NCBI GenBank assembly: GCA_947588325.1
Contig: CANPYH010000012.1
Location: forward strand, 1-18,951
Reading direction: 5' to 3'
DNA from: an uncultured Clostridia bacterium
GTDB taxonomy: Bacteria; Bacillota; Clostridia; Christensenellales; Pumilibacteraceae
DNA: 18,951 nt
In this document: piece by piece, positions 7,795-14,669 of the stretch
Layout of the letters: each line of letters starts with the position of its first letter
Position numbering within the stretch: the first letter of the stretch is position 1
The notes under the pieces: model-generated
What the model was told of the DNA's origin: nothing
Seen by the model: only the letters and a program-made list of their open reading frames with translations
The model's database searches: none
Position numbers and translations under genes: made by a program

Positions 7795-9191
7795 ACGGGA
7801 TGAACTTTATTCTTGTCGTTGTATATGGACGTATCGACGCCGTGTTTCTTTGCGTATCTCGCTTCGAAGAAGGGCTTCGATACCTGCGGGAACAGAGCGT
7901 AAGTCATAACGTCCTCTTCCTGTTCGTAGTATTTGCCAAGCTCGTCGCGGAGTTTATCCAGCTCAGGCGGCAAATCGTGAGGGCTGTATTTGATAGGCTT
8001 CTCGTCGCCGAGTATCTTCTTTATAACCTCTGCATTCGGCTCTACGGGGAGTTTACCGTACTCGCCTCTCGCAACGCCCTTGGTCTCCTTGGTAACCATC
8101 TTGTATCTCTCGCCGCAGATGACGTTGAGCACTGCCTGCGTGCCGACTATCTGGCTGGACGGAGTTACGAGAGGAGGATAACCGAGGTCCGCTCTCACTC
8201 TCGGAACTTCCATGAGCACTTCCTCGAGTTTCTCGCTCTTGCCCTGCTCTTTGAGCTGGTTGATGAGGTTGGAGAGCATTCCGCCCGGTACCTGATATAT
8301 AAGGGCGTTGACGTCCACTTTGAGCACCTTGTCGCTTAAGAAGCCGTCCTTTTTAAGTCTGTCTGCGACAGTGCGGAAGTACACCGTAAGCTCGTTGAGT
8401 TTTTTAAGGTCGATACCCGTGTCGTAGTCGGTGCCCTGCAAGGTGGCTACGAGCGACTCGGTTGCGGGCTGGCTGGTTCCGTTACCGAGGGGGGACAGCG
8501 CGGTATCCACGATATCGCAGCCCGCCTCGATGGCTTTGAGGTTGGTCATATCCCCCGTGCCCGCGGTGTTGTGCGTGTGCAGGTGGACGGGCATATCGAC
8601 CTTATCCTTCAGTACGCTGACAAGTCTGTATGCGTCGTAAGGAAGGAGCAGGTTCGCCATATCCTTGATACAGATGATATCCGCTCCCATTGCCTTGAGC
8701 TCTTTCGCGAGTTTTACGTAATACTCGTCGTTATAGACGGGTCCGGTCGTATACGAAAGCGCCGCCTCGACGGTACCGCCCGCCTCTTTGGTTGCGGAAA
8801 TCGCCGTTTGCAGGTTGTGTATATCGTTAAGCGCGTCGAATATTCTGAGTACGTCTATGCCGTTTTTGACGGTAAGTCGGCAGAACTCCCTGACCACGTC
8901 GTCGCTGTAATGGCGGTAGCCGAGAAGGTTCTGTCCGCGAAGAAGCATCTGGAGTTTGGTATTGGGTATCGCCTTACGAAGAGCGCGAAGTCTCTCCCAC
9001 GGATCCTCGCCGAGGAATCTTATGCAGGAATCGAATGTCGCGCCGCCCCACGCTTCGAGAGCGTAGTAGCCGATTTTATCGAGTTTATCCGCGATCGGAA
9101 GCATTTCGTCCAATCTCATTCTCGTCGCAGCCTGCGACTGGTGAGCGTCGCGGAGAATAGTTTCCATTATTTTTACAGGTCTTTTAGCCAT
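7791..9191 (-). CDS. oadA: Oxaloacetate decarboxylase alpha / pyruvate carboxylase-type carboxyltransferase (no biotin domain)
   Basis: 466-residue carboxyltransferase of the OadA/PycB/transcarboxylase-5S family. It moves a carboxyl group between oxaloacetate (or pyruvate) and biotin. Metal ligands are D15 in ETILRDAHQS and H205 and H207 in PVHLHTHNTAGTG; the lysine expected to be carbamylated is K176 in CIKDMAN. The conserved EAWGGATFDSCIRFL and LRGQNLLGY segments are intact, and a C-terminal conserved domain (about 300-430) is present. The protein ends without a biotinyl domain, so the separate biotin carrier at 10412-10780 must supply the biotin. A GGAGG lies 7 bases before the ATG. Together with the OadB, OadG and MmdA-like genes it forms a Na+-pump or transcarboxylase complex. 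Confidence 0.95.
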   Translation of the reverse strand: MAKRPVKIMETILRDAHQSQAATRMRLDEMLPIADKLDKIGYYALEAWGGATFDSCIRFLGEDPWERLRALRKAIPNTKLQMLLRGQNLLGYRHYSDDVVREFCRLTVKNGIDVLRIFDALNDIHNLQTAISATKEAGGTVEAALSYTTGPVYNDEYYVKLAKELKAMGADIICIKDMANLLLPYDAYRLVSVLKDKVDMPVHLHTHNTAGTGDMTNLKAIEAGCDIVDTALSPLGNGTSQPATESLVATLQGTDYDTGIDLKKLNELTVYFRTVADRLKKDGFLSDKVLKVDVNALIYQVPGGMLSNLINQLKEQGKSEKLEEVLMEVPRVRADLGYPPLVTPSSQIVGTQAVLNVICGERYKMVTKETKGVARGEYGKLPVEPNAEVIKKILGDEKPIKYSPHDLPPELDKLRDELGKYYEQEEDVMTYALFPQVSKPFFEARYAKKHGVDTSIYNDKNKVHPV

Positions 9192-9206
9192 TATTAACCT
9201 CCGTAA

Positions 9207-10394
9207 TTAACCGAACATTGAAATGAGTATGCCCGCTGCAATCGACGAACCGATGACGCCGGCGACGTTGGGTCCCATTGCGTGCATGAGCAGGTAGTTG
9301 TCGGGCAATTCTTTCTGCCCCACCGACTGCGACACGCGCGCCGCCATAGGCACCGCCGAGACGCCCGCGCTTCCTATCAGAGGGTTGATCTTCTCTTTCA
9401 GGAAGAGGTTCATGAGCTTCGCGACAAGCACGCCGCCTATAGTACCGAACGCGAACGCGCCGAGGCCGAGCACGATAATTCCCAGCGTGCTGAGGTCGAG
9501 GAAGGTATCGCCTACCGCCTTGAAACCGACGCACGTTCCGAGCAATATCGTTACGACATTGCACAGTCCGTTGCTTGCCGTTTCCGCAAGTCTGTCCGTC
9601 ACGAGGCACACCTTAAGCAGGTTGCCGAGCATGAGCATTCCGAGAAGAGGCAATGCCGACGGGAGCAACAGTCCGCAAAGGACGATAACCACAATCGGGA
9701 ATATGATCTTTTCGGTGCGGGATACGGTGCGAAGCTGACGCATTCTTATCTGACGTTCTTTCTTGGTCGTCAGTAACTTCATCAGCGGCGGCTGGATCGC
9801 GGGGATCAGCGCCATATACGAGTATGCAGCTATCGCTATCGCGCCCAGGTGGTCGCTCTGTCCGAGCACCGTCGTGACGTATATAGCCGTAGGTCCGTCC
9901 GCTCCGCCTATAATTGCGACGGAAGCCGCTAGACCAGCGCTGTCAAAGAATACGAAGCCGAGTGCAAGCGCGACGAATATACCGAGCTGTGCGCCCGCGC
10001 CGAGCAATAAGCTCTTGGGGTTGGCGATCAAAGGACCGAAGTCGGTCATGGCGCCTATGCCGAGGAACACGAGCGGCGGGAATATTACCCACTCCACGCC
10101 CTTCGACAGATACCAGAACAGTCCGCCCGTCGTAACGTATGTCGTCTCGAATACCCCCGGAGATACTTCCGTTATGGACGTTTGCGGCGCCTGATAGAGG
10201 ACGTCGTGCGCGCCCGGGATATTAGCAAGAAACATACCGAAGGCTATCGGCACGAGAAGGAGCGGCTCGAACTTACGCCATATGGCGAGGTAGAAAAGCA
10301 CGAAGGACACCAGCAGCATCACATAGTTCTGCCATGTGGACGCGAACAGTCCCGTGCTCTCCCATAAGTTGAGCAAAACTTTGCCTAAATCCAT
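9207..10394 (-). CDS. oadB: Na+-translocating decarboxylase beta subunit
   Basis: Integral membrane subunit that decarboxylates carboxybiotin and exports Na+, shared by oxaloacetate, methylmalonyl-CoA and glutaconyl-CoA decarboxylases. 395 residues with about ten hydrophobic segments. The key motif IIGGADGPTAIYV holds D166, matching the essential Asp of the Klebsiella subunit. The AAYSYMAL segment (Y191, Y193) and the C-terminal HAMGPNVAGVIGSSIAAG contain the conserved Tyr, Asn and Ser of the second Na+ region. A GGAGGAG sequence between the biotin carrier stop and this ATG supports the start. It is the only ion pump in the window and ties the two carboxyltransferases to the sodium gradient. 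Confidence 0.96.
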   Translation of the reverse strand: MDLGKVLLNLWESTGLFASTWQNYVMLLVSFVLFYLAIWRKFEPLLLVPIAFGMFLANIPGAHDVLYQAPQTSITEVSPGVFETTYVTTGGLFWYLSKGVEWVIFPPLVFLGIGAMTDFGPLIANPKSLLLGAGAQLGIFVALALGFVFFDSAGLAASVAIIGGADGPTAIYVTTVLGQSDHLGAIAIAAYSYMALIPAIQPPLMKLLTTKKERQIRMRQLRTVSRTEKIIFPIVVIVLCGLLLPSALPLLGMLMLGNLLKVCLVTDRLAETASNGLCNVVTILLGTCVGFKAVGDTFLDLSTLGIIVLGLGAFAFGTIGGVLVAKLMNLFLKEKINPLIGSAGVSAVPMAARVSQSVGQKELPDNYLLMHAMGPNVAGVIGSSIAAGILISMFG

Positions 10395-10411
10395 TTAAGT
10401 GCTCCTCCGTC

Positions 10412-10780
10412 TTACTTTATGTAAGCGAGCACTGCGCCCGTTTCGACGTTATCGCCGACCTTGACTGCATATGTAACGGTGCCGTCAGCCGTTGCCACGA
10501 TATCGTTTTCCATTTTCATGGCTTCGAGTACGATGATAGACTGACCCGCCTTGACTGCGGCTCCGTCCGCAAACGCGAGCTTTCTTATCGCGCCGGGCAT
10601 GGGAGAGGTAACTTCCTTGCCTCCTGCGGGCGCCGCTTTGGGCGCTGCGGGTGCGGGAGCTGCCTTCGGAGCGGCAGGCTGTACAGGCGCTGCGGGCGCC
10701 GCTACGGAAGCGGTCTCGCCCGCTTCTTCTACTTCGACACTGTAAGATTTTCCGTTAACGGTAACATTGAACTTACGCAT
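10412..10780 (-). CDS. Biotin carrier protein of the decarboxylase complex
   Basis: 122-residue biotinyl protein, like the gamma or C subunits of methylmalonyl-CoA and glutaconyl-CoA decarboxylases or the transcarboxylase 1.3S subunit. Residues 1-20 (MRKFNVTVNGKSYSVEVEE) form the usual short N-terminal strand segment. Residues 24-53 are a flexible Ala/Pro linker. The biotinyl domain spans about 55-122, with VTSPMPG at its start and the attachment motif EAMKMEN at 86-92, so biotin goes on K89. It carries CO2 between the two carboxyltransferases and OadB. A GGAGG about 9 bases upstream fits the ATG. The length and linker are normal for the family. Confidence 0.95.
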   Translation of the reverse strand: MRKFNVTVNGKSYSVEVEEAGETASVAAPAAPVQPAAPKAAPAPAAPKAAPAGGKEVTSPMPGAIRKLAFADGAAVKAGQSIIVLEAMKMENDIVATADGTVTYAVKVGDNVETGAVLAYIK

Positions 10781-10795
10781 TGTATATATCCTCCG

Positions 10796-11137
10796 TTAGT
10801 TTTTTTTGATAGATCTGATGATGAACGGAAGGGGTTCCGTTTCCTCATCCGTTTGAGCGGTTTGGTAAAACGCCATGAGAGCCGCCGTCACTGCGGCAAC
10901 TTCCTCTTCGCTCACGCCCTCCGTCGCCTCTTCGGTCGTGGCCTCGGCGGCTTTCGGCTTCTTATTCTTTCTCGCTTCCTTTCTCGCCGTAGCGGCTTTT
11001 TCGATCGCGCCGAAACCTTTGCCGAAAAGCATGAGGATTACGACGAGAACGGCGAGCACCACCATAACGAGAACGAAACCGATTACGCAGTAAAGCGCGA
11101 CGCTTCCCGCGTTATATCCTTGAACCAACGCTAACAT
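10796..11137 (-). CDS. oadG: Na+-pump decarboxylase gamma subunit (OadG family)
   Basis: Small assembly subunit that anchors the carboxyltransferase to OadB. 113 residues. It has one membrane helix at about 14-38 (ALYCVIGFVLVMVVLAVLVV), followed by a basic stretch (ARKEARKNKKPK), an acidic linker, then the family's C-terminal pattern EEEVAAVTAALMAF...PFIIRSIKKN. Such short, fast-evolving subunits are easily missed; here the pattern and the place between the carboxyltransferase and the biotin carrier make the call secure. An AGAGGTG over the stop of the upstream gene serves as Shine-Dalgarno, which suggests coupled translation. Confidence 0.9.
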   Translation of the reverse strand: MLALVQGYNAGSVALYCVIGFVLVMVVLAVLVVILMLFGKGFGAIEKAATARKEARKNKKPKAAEATTEEATEGVSEEEVAAVTAALMAFYQTAQTDEETEPLPFIIRSIKKN

Positions 11138-11141
11138 CCGC

Positions 11142-12503
11142 TCACCTCTTCACGATCGTCTGCAATGCGGCGATGAGATATTGACGGGTGTGGTTGGGGA
11201 ATATTACCGTATCGACGTAACCCTTCTCCGCCGCCGTCATTGCCGAGTTTTCTTCGGCGTATATAGCCGCGAATTTTTCTTCCGCCGCCACGGGATCCTT
11301 TGCCTTCGCGATCTCTTCGCCATAGATAAGGCGCGCCGCCGAAGTGCTTTCGAGCGGGGTTATTGACGCGCAGTCCCAGGCGATGGTGTAATCGTACGTC
11401 TGCTTGGATGCAAATATGCTGTATGCCGCGCCCACTGCTCCGCCGAATATGAGGGAAATCTTGGGCACTCTCTTGGTGTTATATGCGTATATCAGGTCGG
11501 AAACGTTGCGGATAAGGCAATGCGTTTCCTGGTGCGCGTCCACAATAACGCCCGTACTGCCGACGAGGTTAATTACGGGAAGTCCGAAGCCGTCCACGGT
11601 GTTGAGGAAATCGGTAATCTTCACGCTCCCCTTTGCCGTGAGTTTGCCGTCTATACCGACAACGCCCACAGTCACTCCGTTGAGCTTGGCAAGCGCGGTA
11701 ACGACGTTGGGGGCTATGCCTCCGCGAAGCTCGACCACGCTACCCGCGTCAAACGCCGCTTCGAGCACCTGGCGAGCCTTGGACTCGGTGCCTAAACCCT
11801 TGCATACGCGGTTGGCGTCGTCCACAGGCATTGCGACGACGTTGCCCACCTCGTCTAAAACTTTGGCGATGAGCTGTTTAAGTTCGGCGTCCGACTTGAC
11901 GACGTTGGTGATTATGCCGCTCTGCTCGTAGTGCGCTTTGACGTCGGAATAGTTCTTTCCGTCCGCCGAAGCGGAGATAATGAGCGGGCTTGCCGTGGCT
12001 ATCTGCGCCTTGTCGTAAGCGATGAAGAGGTCGGACATTCCGGCAAGATATGTAAGCATGCCGTAATTCTTACCCTTAACTACCGTTATGACGGGGATCT
12101 GCTCATATGCCTCGGAGAAACGGTTAAGTATCACTCCATAGCCGTAAAGCGCGTCAACGCCCTCGAGCACTCTCGCGCCCTCTGTGTCTATTATAGAGAT
12201 GAGGGGGCTTCCCGTACCTATCGCGCGGTCAATCAGTCGGGCGATCTTTTCCGCGCCGCGCTTGGATATGCCGCCGTTAAATACTTCGGAATTGAGGGCA
12301 AAGACGGCTACGTCGTTGCCGTCTACCGAAGCGACGCCGCAGAGCACTCCCTCGCCTTTTATCTCTCCGAGTTCGTTCGCTCCGCCCATAAACGCGTCCA
12401 GCTCGACAAAAGAACTCTCATCCACGATAGCGTCTATGCTCGCGCGGGCGTTCTTCGTCGCCGCCGAATATGAAGCGATAACGTTCTTCAATCCGGAACT
12501 CAT
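11142..12503 (-). CDS. Divergent acyl-CoA carboxyltransferase (MmdA/12S-like) subunit
   Basis: 453 residues, shorter than the usual 500-520 of methylmalonyl-CoA decarboxylase alpha or transcarboxylase 12S. Two crotonase-like halves are visible. The N-half keeps DTEGARVLEGVDALYGYG (106-123), matching the family's DSGGARIQEGV. However, the Gly-rich oxyanion segment (GPCAGGA in usual members) reads KGKNYGMLTYLAG at 143-155. The C-half keeps FGGAVGAAYSIFASK (353-367) and AWDCASITPL, while the usual VMGPEGA reads LESTSA. It probably exchanges CO2 between an acyl-CoA and biotin, but the altered acyl-CoA site leaves the substrate open. First gene of the operon, with GGAGGT well placed before the ATG. 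Confidence 0.85.
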   Translation of the reverse strand: MSSGLKNVIASYSAATKNARASIDAIVDESSFVELDAFMGGANELGEIKGEGVLCGVASVDGNDVAVFALNSEVFNGGISKRGAEKIARLIDRAIGTGSPLISIIDTEGARVLEGVDALYGYGVILNRFSEAYEQIPVITVVKGKNYGMLTYLAGMSDLFIAYDKAQIATASPLIISASADGKNYSDVKAHYEQSGIITNVVKSDAELKQLIAKVLDEVGNVVAMPVDDANRVCKGLGTESKARQVLEAAFDAGSVVELRGGIAPNVVTALAKLNGVTVGVVGIDGKLTAKGSVKITDFLNTVDGFGLPVINLVGSTGVIVDAHQETHCLIRNVSDLIYAYNTKRVPKISLIFGGAVGAAYSIFASKQTYDYTIAWDCASITPLESTSAARLIYGEEIAKAKDPVAAEEKFAAIYAEENSAMTAAEKGYVDTVIFPNHTRQYLIAALQTIVKR

Positions 12504-12551
12504 GTATTTACCTCCGATGAAAATAATATTTTGCTTCCAACCTGAACCGCT

Positions 12552-12565
12552 TTCGCAATTCGCAA
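12552..12565 (-). repeat. Tandem TTGCGAA repeat at the transcription start
   Basis: Two exact back-to-back copies of TTGCGAA (minus strand) lie at the predicted transcription start of the decarboxylase operon. This could be an operator; no regulator is identified. Confidence 0.4.
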
Positions 12566-12570
12566 GTAGG

Positions 12571-12599
12571 ATTATACATTAAATGAGCGGGAAAAACAA
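12571..12599 (-). promoter_or_regulatory. Promoter of the decarboxylase-ispH operon
   Basis: On the minus strand, -10 TATAAT (12571-12576) is preceded at 17 bases by TTGTTT (12594-12599). The start of transcription would be near 12564, about 60 bases before the first ATG (12503), which has a GGAGGT. This is the only good promoter seen for the eleven genes down to 1918. Confidence 0.75.
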
Positions 12600-12613
12600 G
12601 CAAAATAAAATAA

Positions 12614-12637
12614 TTTTTTTCATTTTTTTCTATTTTT
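12614..12637 (-). promoter_or_regulatory. Phased A-tracts upstream of the -35 box (UP-element-like)
   Basis: Three T-runs on the plus strand (12614-12620, 12623-12629, 12633-12637) are centred 9 bases apart, and the AT-rich stretch continues to 12601 directly next to the -35 box. Such phased tracts curve DNA and can bind the alpha subunit of RNA polymerase. Confidence 0.5.
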
Positions 12638-12669
12638 GCGCATTCTTGCCTTTGACTTGCGCAATCTTG
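12636..12669. repeat. TTGCGCAT/ATCTTG-type direct repeats and TTGCGCA inverted repeat
   Basis: TTGCGCATTCTTG (12636-12648) and TTGCGCAATCTTG (12657-12669) differ at one base and are 21 bases apart; a further CATTCTTG is at 12677-12684. The copies also form a TTGCGCA...TGCGCAA inverted repeat. They lie between the rluB stop and the decarboxylase promoter. No T-run follows on the minus strand, so this is not a standard terminator. Confidence 0.4.
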
Positions 12670-12671
12670 TT

Positions 12672-13388
12672 TCACACATTCTTGAGATACTCGACTTCTT
12701 CAGCCGTCATTTTGCGGTAAGATCCGCGGTCTACCCCTCTCAATCTCAAATCCCCGATGGCTACGCGCTTTAAGAAGGTTACGTTTTTGCCGATAATCTG
12801 AAACATGCGCCTGACTTCCCTGTTCATGCCCTCGGTTATGGCGATTTCGATTGTGGTCGTCTTGGTTTGTGCGTTGTAACCCAACGATTTCGCGCGGCTC
12901 TTTTTGGTGCGCTTACCGTCGATAACCACCCCTCGCCGCACAATCGCAAGCTCGGCTTCGGTTATCCCGCCCTCGATTCTCGCCGAGTACACCTTTTCTA
13001 TCTCCGTGCTCGGGTGGGTAAGTCGGTGACAGAGATCTCCGTCCGTCGTGAGTATGAGAAGCCCCTCGGTGTCGTAGTCCAGCCGACCGACGGGAAAAAG
13101 CCTGACATTGGGATAGTCCTTACGCACAATGTCCAGCACCGTCTTTCTCCCCTTATCGTCGGAAACGGTGGTAACGACGCCTTTGGGTTTGTTCATCATT
13201 ATGTATATGTGCTTGCGGACGGGTTCGATCTTTGAGCCGTTTACCGTCACGGTATCCGAATACTCGACGGTAGCCGAAAGGTCGGTCACGATTTTACCGT
13301 TAACCGATACTACGCCGTCCAGCACATACTGTTCGCATTTACGTCGGCTCGCAAGCCCGCACTCCGCGAGATATTTATTGATCCTCAT
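12672..13388 (-). CDS. rluB: RluB/RsuA-family 23S/16S rRNA pseudouridine synthase
   Basis: Converts uridine to pseudouridine in rRNA, most likely in 23S. With the ATG at 13388 it is 238 residues. Residues 1-48 form an S4 RNA-binding domain (MRINKYLAECGLASRRKCEQ). The catalytic motif is GRLDYDTEGLLILT, with D104 as the nucleophile. The later family motifs KVYSARIEG and GMNREVRRMFQIIG are present. The frame is open upstream to a TTG at 13406, but conserved relatives begin at MRINKYLA, so ATG is preferred. Neither start has a Shine-Dalgarno sequence, while a promoter lies at 13398-13426, suggesting a leader of only a few bases. The same gene neighbours dacB or the spm genes in many Clostridia. 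Confidence 0.93.
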   Translation of the reverse strand: MRINKYLAECGLASRRKCEQYVLDGVVSVNGKIVTDLSATVEYSDTVTVNGSKIEPVRKHIYIMMNKPKGVVTTVSDDKGRKTVLDIVRKDYPNVRLFPVGRLDYDTEGLLILTTDGDLCHRLTHPSTEIEKVYSARIEGGITEAELAIVRRGVVIDGKRTKKSRAKSLGYNAQTKTTTIEIAITEGMNREVRRMFQIIGKNVTFLKRVAIGDLRLRGVDRGSYRKMTAEEVEYLKNV

Positions 13389-13397
13389 ACGGTGAAT

Positions 13398-13426
13398 ATC
13401 ATACAATATTTCGTCGGAAAAAGCAA
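13398..13426 (-). promoter_or_regulatory. Promoter almost abutting the rluB start codon
   Basis: On the minus strand, TTGCTT (13421-13426), a 17-base spacer and TATGAT (13398-13403). Transcription would begin near 13391, about 3 bases before the ATG at 13388, giving a leaderless or nearly leaderless mRNA. This agrees with the missing Shine-Dalgarno sequence. Confidence 0.5.
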
Positions 13427-13431
13427 ACGTT

Positions 13432-13454
13432 TTAAGCGCACATTAACCGCTTAA
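13432..13454. repeat. Inverted repeat between dacB and rluB
   Basis: TTAAGCG (13432-13438) and CGCTTAA (13448-13454) form a perfect 7-base stem with a 9-base loop, just past the dacB stop. No T-run follows directly on the minus strand, so it is at best a weak terminator. GGTTAA is repeated three times over the dacB stop region. Confidence 0.35.
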
Positions 13455-13456
13455 CC

Positions 13457-14305
13457 TTAACCGCCCAGACGCCCGAACGCCTCCTCTATCATCGCACAGC
13501 TCTCCTCGAACATTGGCGAGCATGACAACACTACGCAAATAACCTCTTTGTCTCCTCTTCTCGCCGAGGATACGAGACACCTGCCCGCCGCTTTGGTATA
13601 CCCCGTTTTAATTCCGTTCCCGCCCTCGAGCATGGACAGTATCTTGTTCTTGTTGCGTATTGTCCGCTTGCCTCCGTCCGCCGACGGGCAGTCGCGATAA
13701 CACTCGGTTCCCACTATCTCGCGGAAAAGCGGATTGCGCATTGCGTAAGCGGATATCGCCGCCATATCCCGAGCCGTCGAGTAGTGATTGTCGTCGGGAA
13801 GTCCGTGCGGGTTGGTAAAATGCGAGTTGCACGCCCCCGCTCTTTCAGCAACGGCGTTCATCAACGTGGCAAACTCAGCCACGGTGCCCGAAGTTATGCA
13901 GGCGAGAGCAACGGCGCAATCGTTACCCGACTGCAGCATAAGCCCGTACAGCATGTCGATAATGCGGAGCCGTTCCCCGCGAGCGAGATAGATCGAGCTT
14001 CCCTCCGTTCCAACGGCGCAGTCGGGGACAGTCACAACCTCGTTTATGTCGGGCGTATTCTCTATAACCGTTATTGCCGTCAATATCTTGGTCGTACTCG
14101 CAATCGGCAACTTCTCGTCGGCATTTTTCTCGAACAGCACGCTCCCGCCCGCACTGTCAATCACTATCGCACTCTTTGCCGTCGTCGTAAATCCCGCCGC
14201 TTTTGCGCCCGAAACGCTCGTAAGCAGGCAGGAAAATACCACTATGACAGACATAATAACAAAAAATATAACAGGAAATTTACTTCTTTTTGCCGTTAAT
14301 CGCAT
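13457..14305 (-). CDS. dacB: Short D-alanyl-D-alanine carboxypeptidase (DacB-like, S11)
   Basis: Low-molecular-weight penicillin-binding protein that trims the terminal D-Ala of peptidoglycan peptides; the B. subtilis counterpart acts on spore cortex. 282 residues. A signal peptide (basic KRSK, hydrophobic core, likely cleavage after AKA near 34-36) exports it. Active-site motifs are S70-T-T-K73, S126-G-N128 and K233-T-G235. The chain ends soon after the KTG domain, so the C-terminal beta domain and membrane anchor seen in DacF and full-length DacB (about 380 residues) are missing. The ATG at 14305 overlaps ytfJ by 26 bases. The order ytfJ-dacB-rluB is typical of Clostridia, but the spmA-spmB genes that usually lie between dacB and rluB are absent here. 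Confidence 0.9.
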   Translation of the reverse strand: MRLTAKRSKFPVIFFVIMSVIVVFSCLLTSVSGAKAAGFTTTAKSAIVIDSAGGSVLFEKNADEKLPIASTTKILTAITVIENTPDINEVVTVPDCAVGTEGSSIYLARGERLRIIDMLYGLMLQSGNDCAVALACITSGTVAEFATLMNAVAERAGACNSHFTNPHGLPDDNHYSTARDMAAISAYAMRNPLFREIVGTECYRDCPSADGGKRTIRNKNKILSMLEGGNGIKTGYTKAAGRCLVSSARRGDKEVICVVLSCSPMFEESCAMIEEAFGRLGG

Positions 14306-14669
14306 TAGTCAGGCTCTCCAAACCCTCAGGAATAAGCGAAAGTATTTTGTCGCAAAGGCTCTTGTCTCCCACATTGATTATCTTATAGTCCTTATCCTTC
14401 TTGACCAAAAATCCTATGGGTACAACCGACGCGCCGACGCCGCTACCGCCCGCAAACGGGAACTCGCTCGTCTTGCCCGACATGTCGCTATACTCCCCGC
14501 CGCCCGTAAGAAAGCCCATGGCAATCCTGCTTATGGGAATTATTCCCGTGCCGTCCTCGAGCATGAGCGGTTTGCCTATAACCGTATCCGCGTCAACGAG
14601 AGCTTTAAGCCGCGTAAACGCCGTATCCATCACCCTTTCAATCGGTTTCTGTTCGGTATTTATTATCAT
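14280..14669 (-). CDS. ytfJ: GerW/YtfJ-family sporulation protein
   Basis: About 129 residues. The family is made in the forespore and is needed for normal germination in Bacillus (YtfJ/GerW). The conserved core is seen: VIGKPLMLEDGTGIIPISRI, then the glycine-rich GFLTGGGEYSD and FPFAGGSGVGASVVPIGFLV, and a C-terminal helix region (LCDKILSLIPEGLESL). An ATG four codons further upstream (14681) is also in frame, but GGGAGG (14674-14679) lies 4 bases before the ATG at 14669 and lies downstream of the start at 14681, so 14669 is chosen. It overlaps the DUF2953 gene by 32 bases and dacB by 26, so the three are translated from one message. Confidence 0.92.
   Translation of the reverse strand: MIINTEQKPIERVMDTAFTRLKALVDADTVIGKPLMLEDGTGIIPISRIAMGFLTGGGEYSDMSGKTSEFPFAGGSGVGASVVPIGFLVKKDKDYKIINVGDKSLCDKILSLIPEGLESLTNAINGKKK

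Noticed and set aside
9184..9609. Minus-strand open frame of 141 codons over the end of oadB
   Set aside because: Different frame inside oadB, Arg-rich, without a motif; shadow.
12545..12566. CcpA cre-like sequence near the decarboxylase transcription start
   Set aside because: TGCGAAAGCGGTTCA has one base too many to fit the cre pattern.
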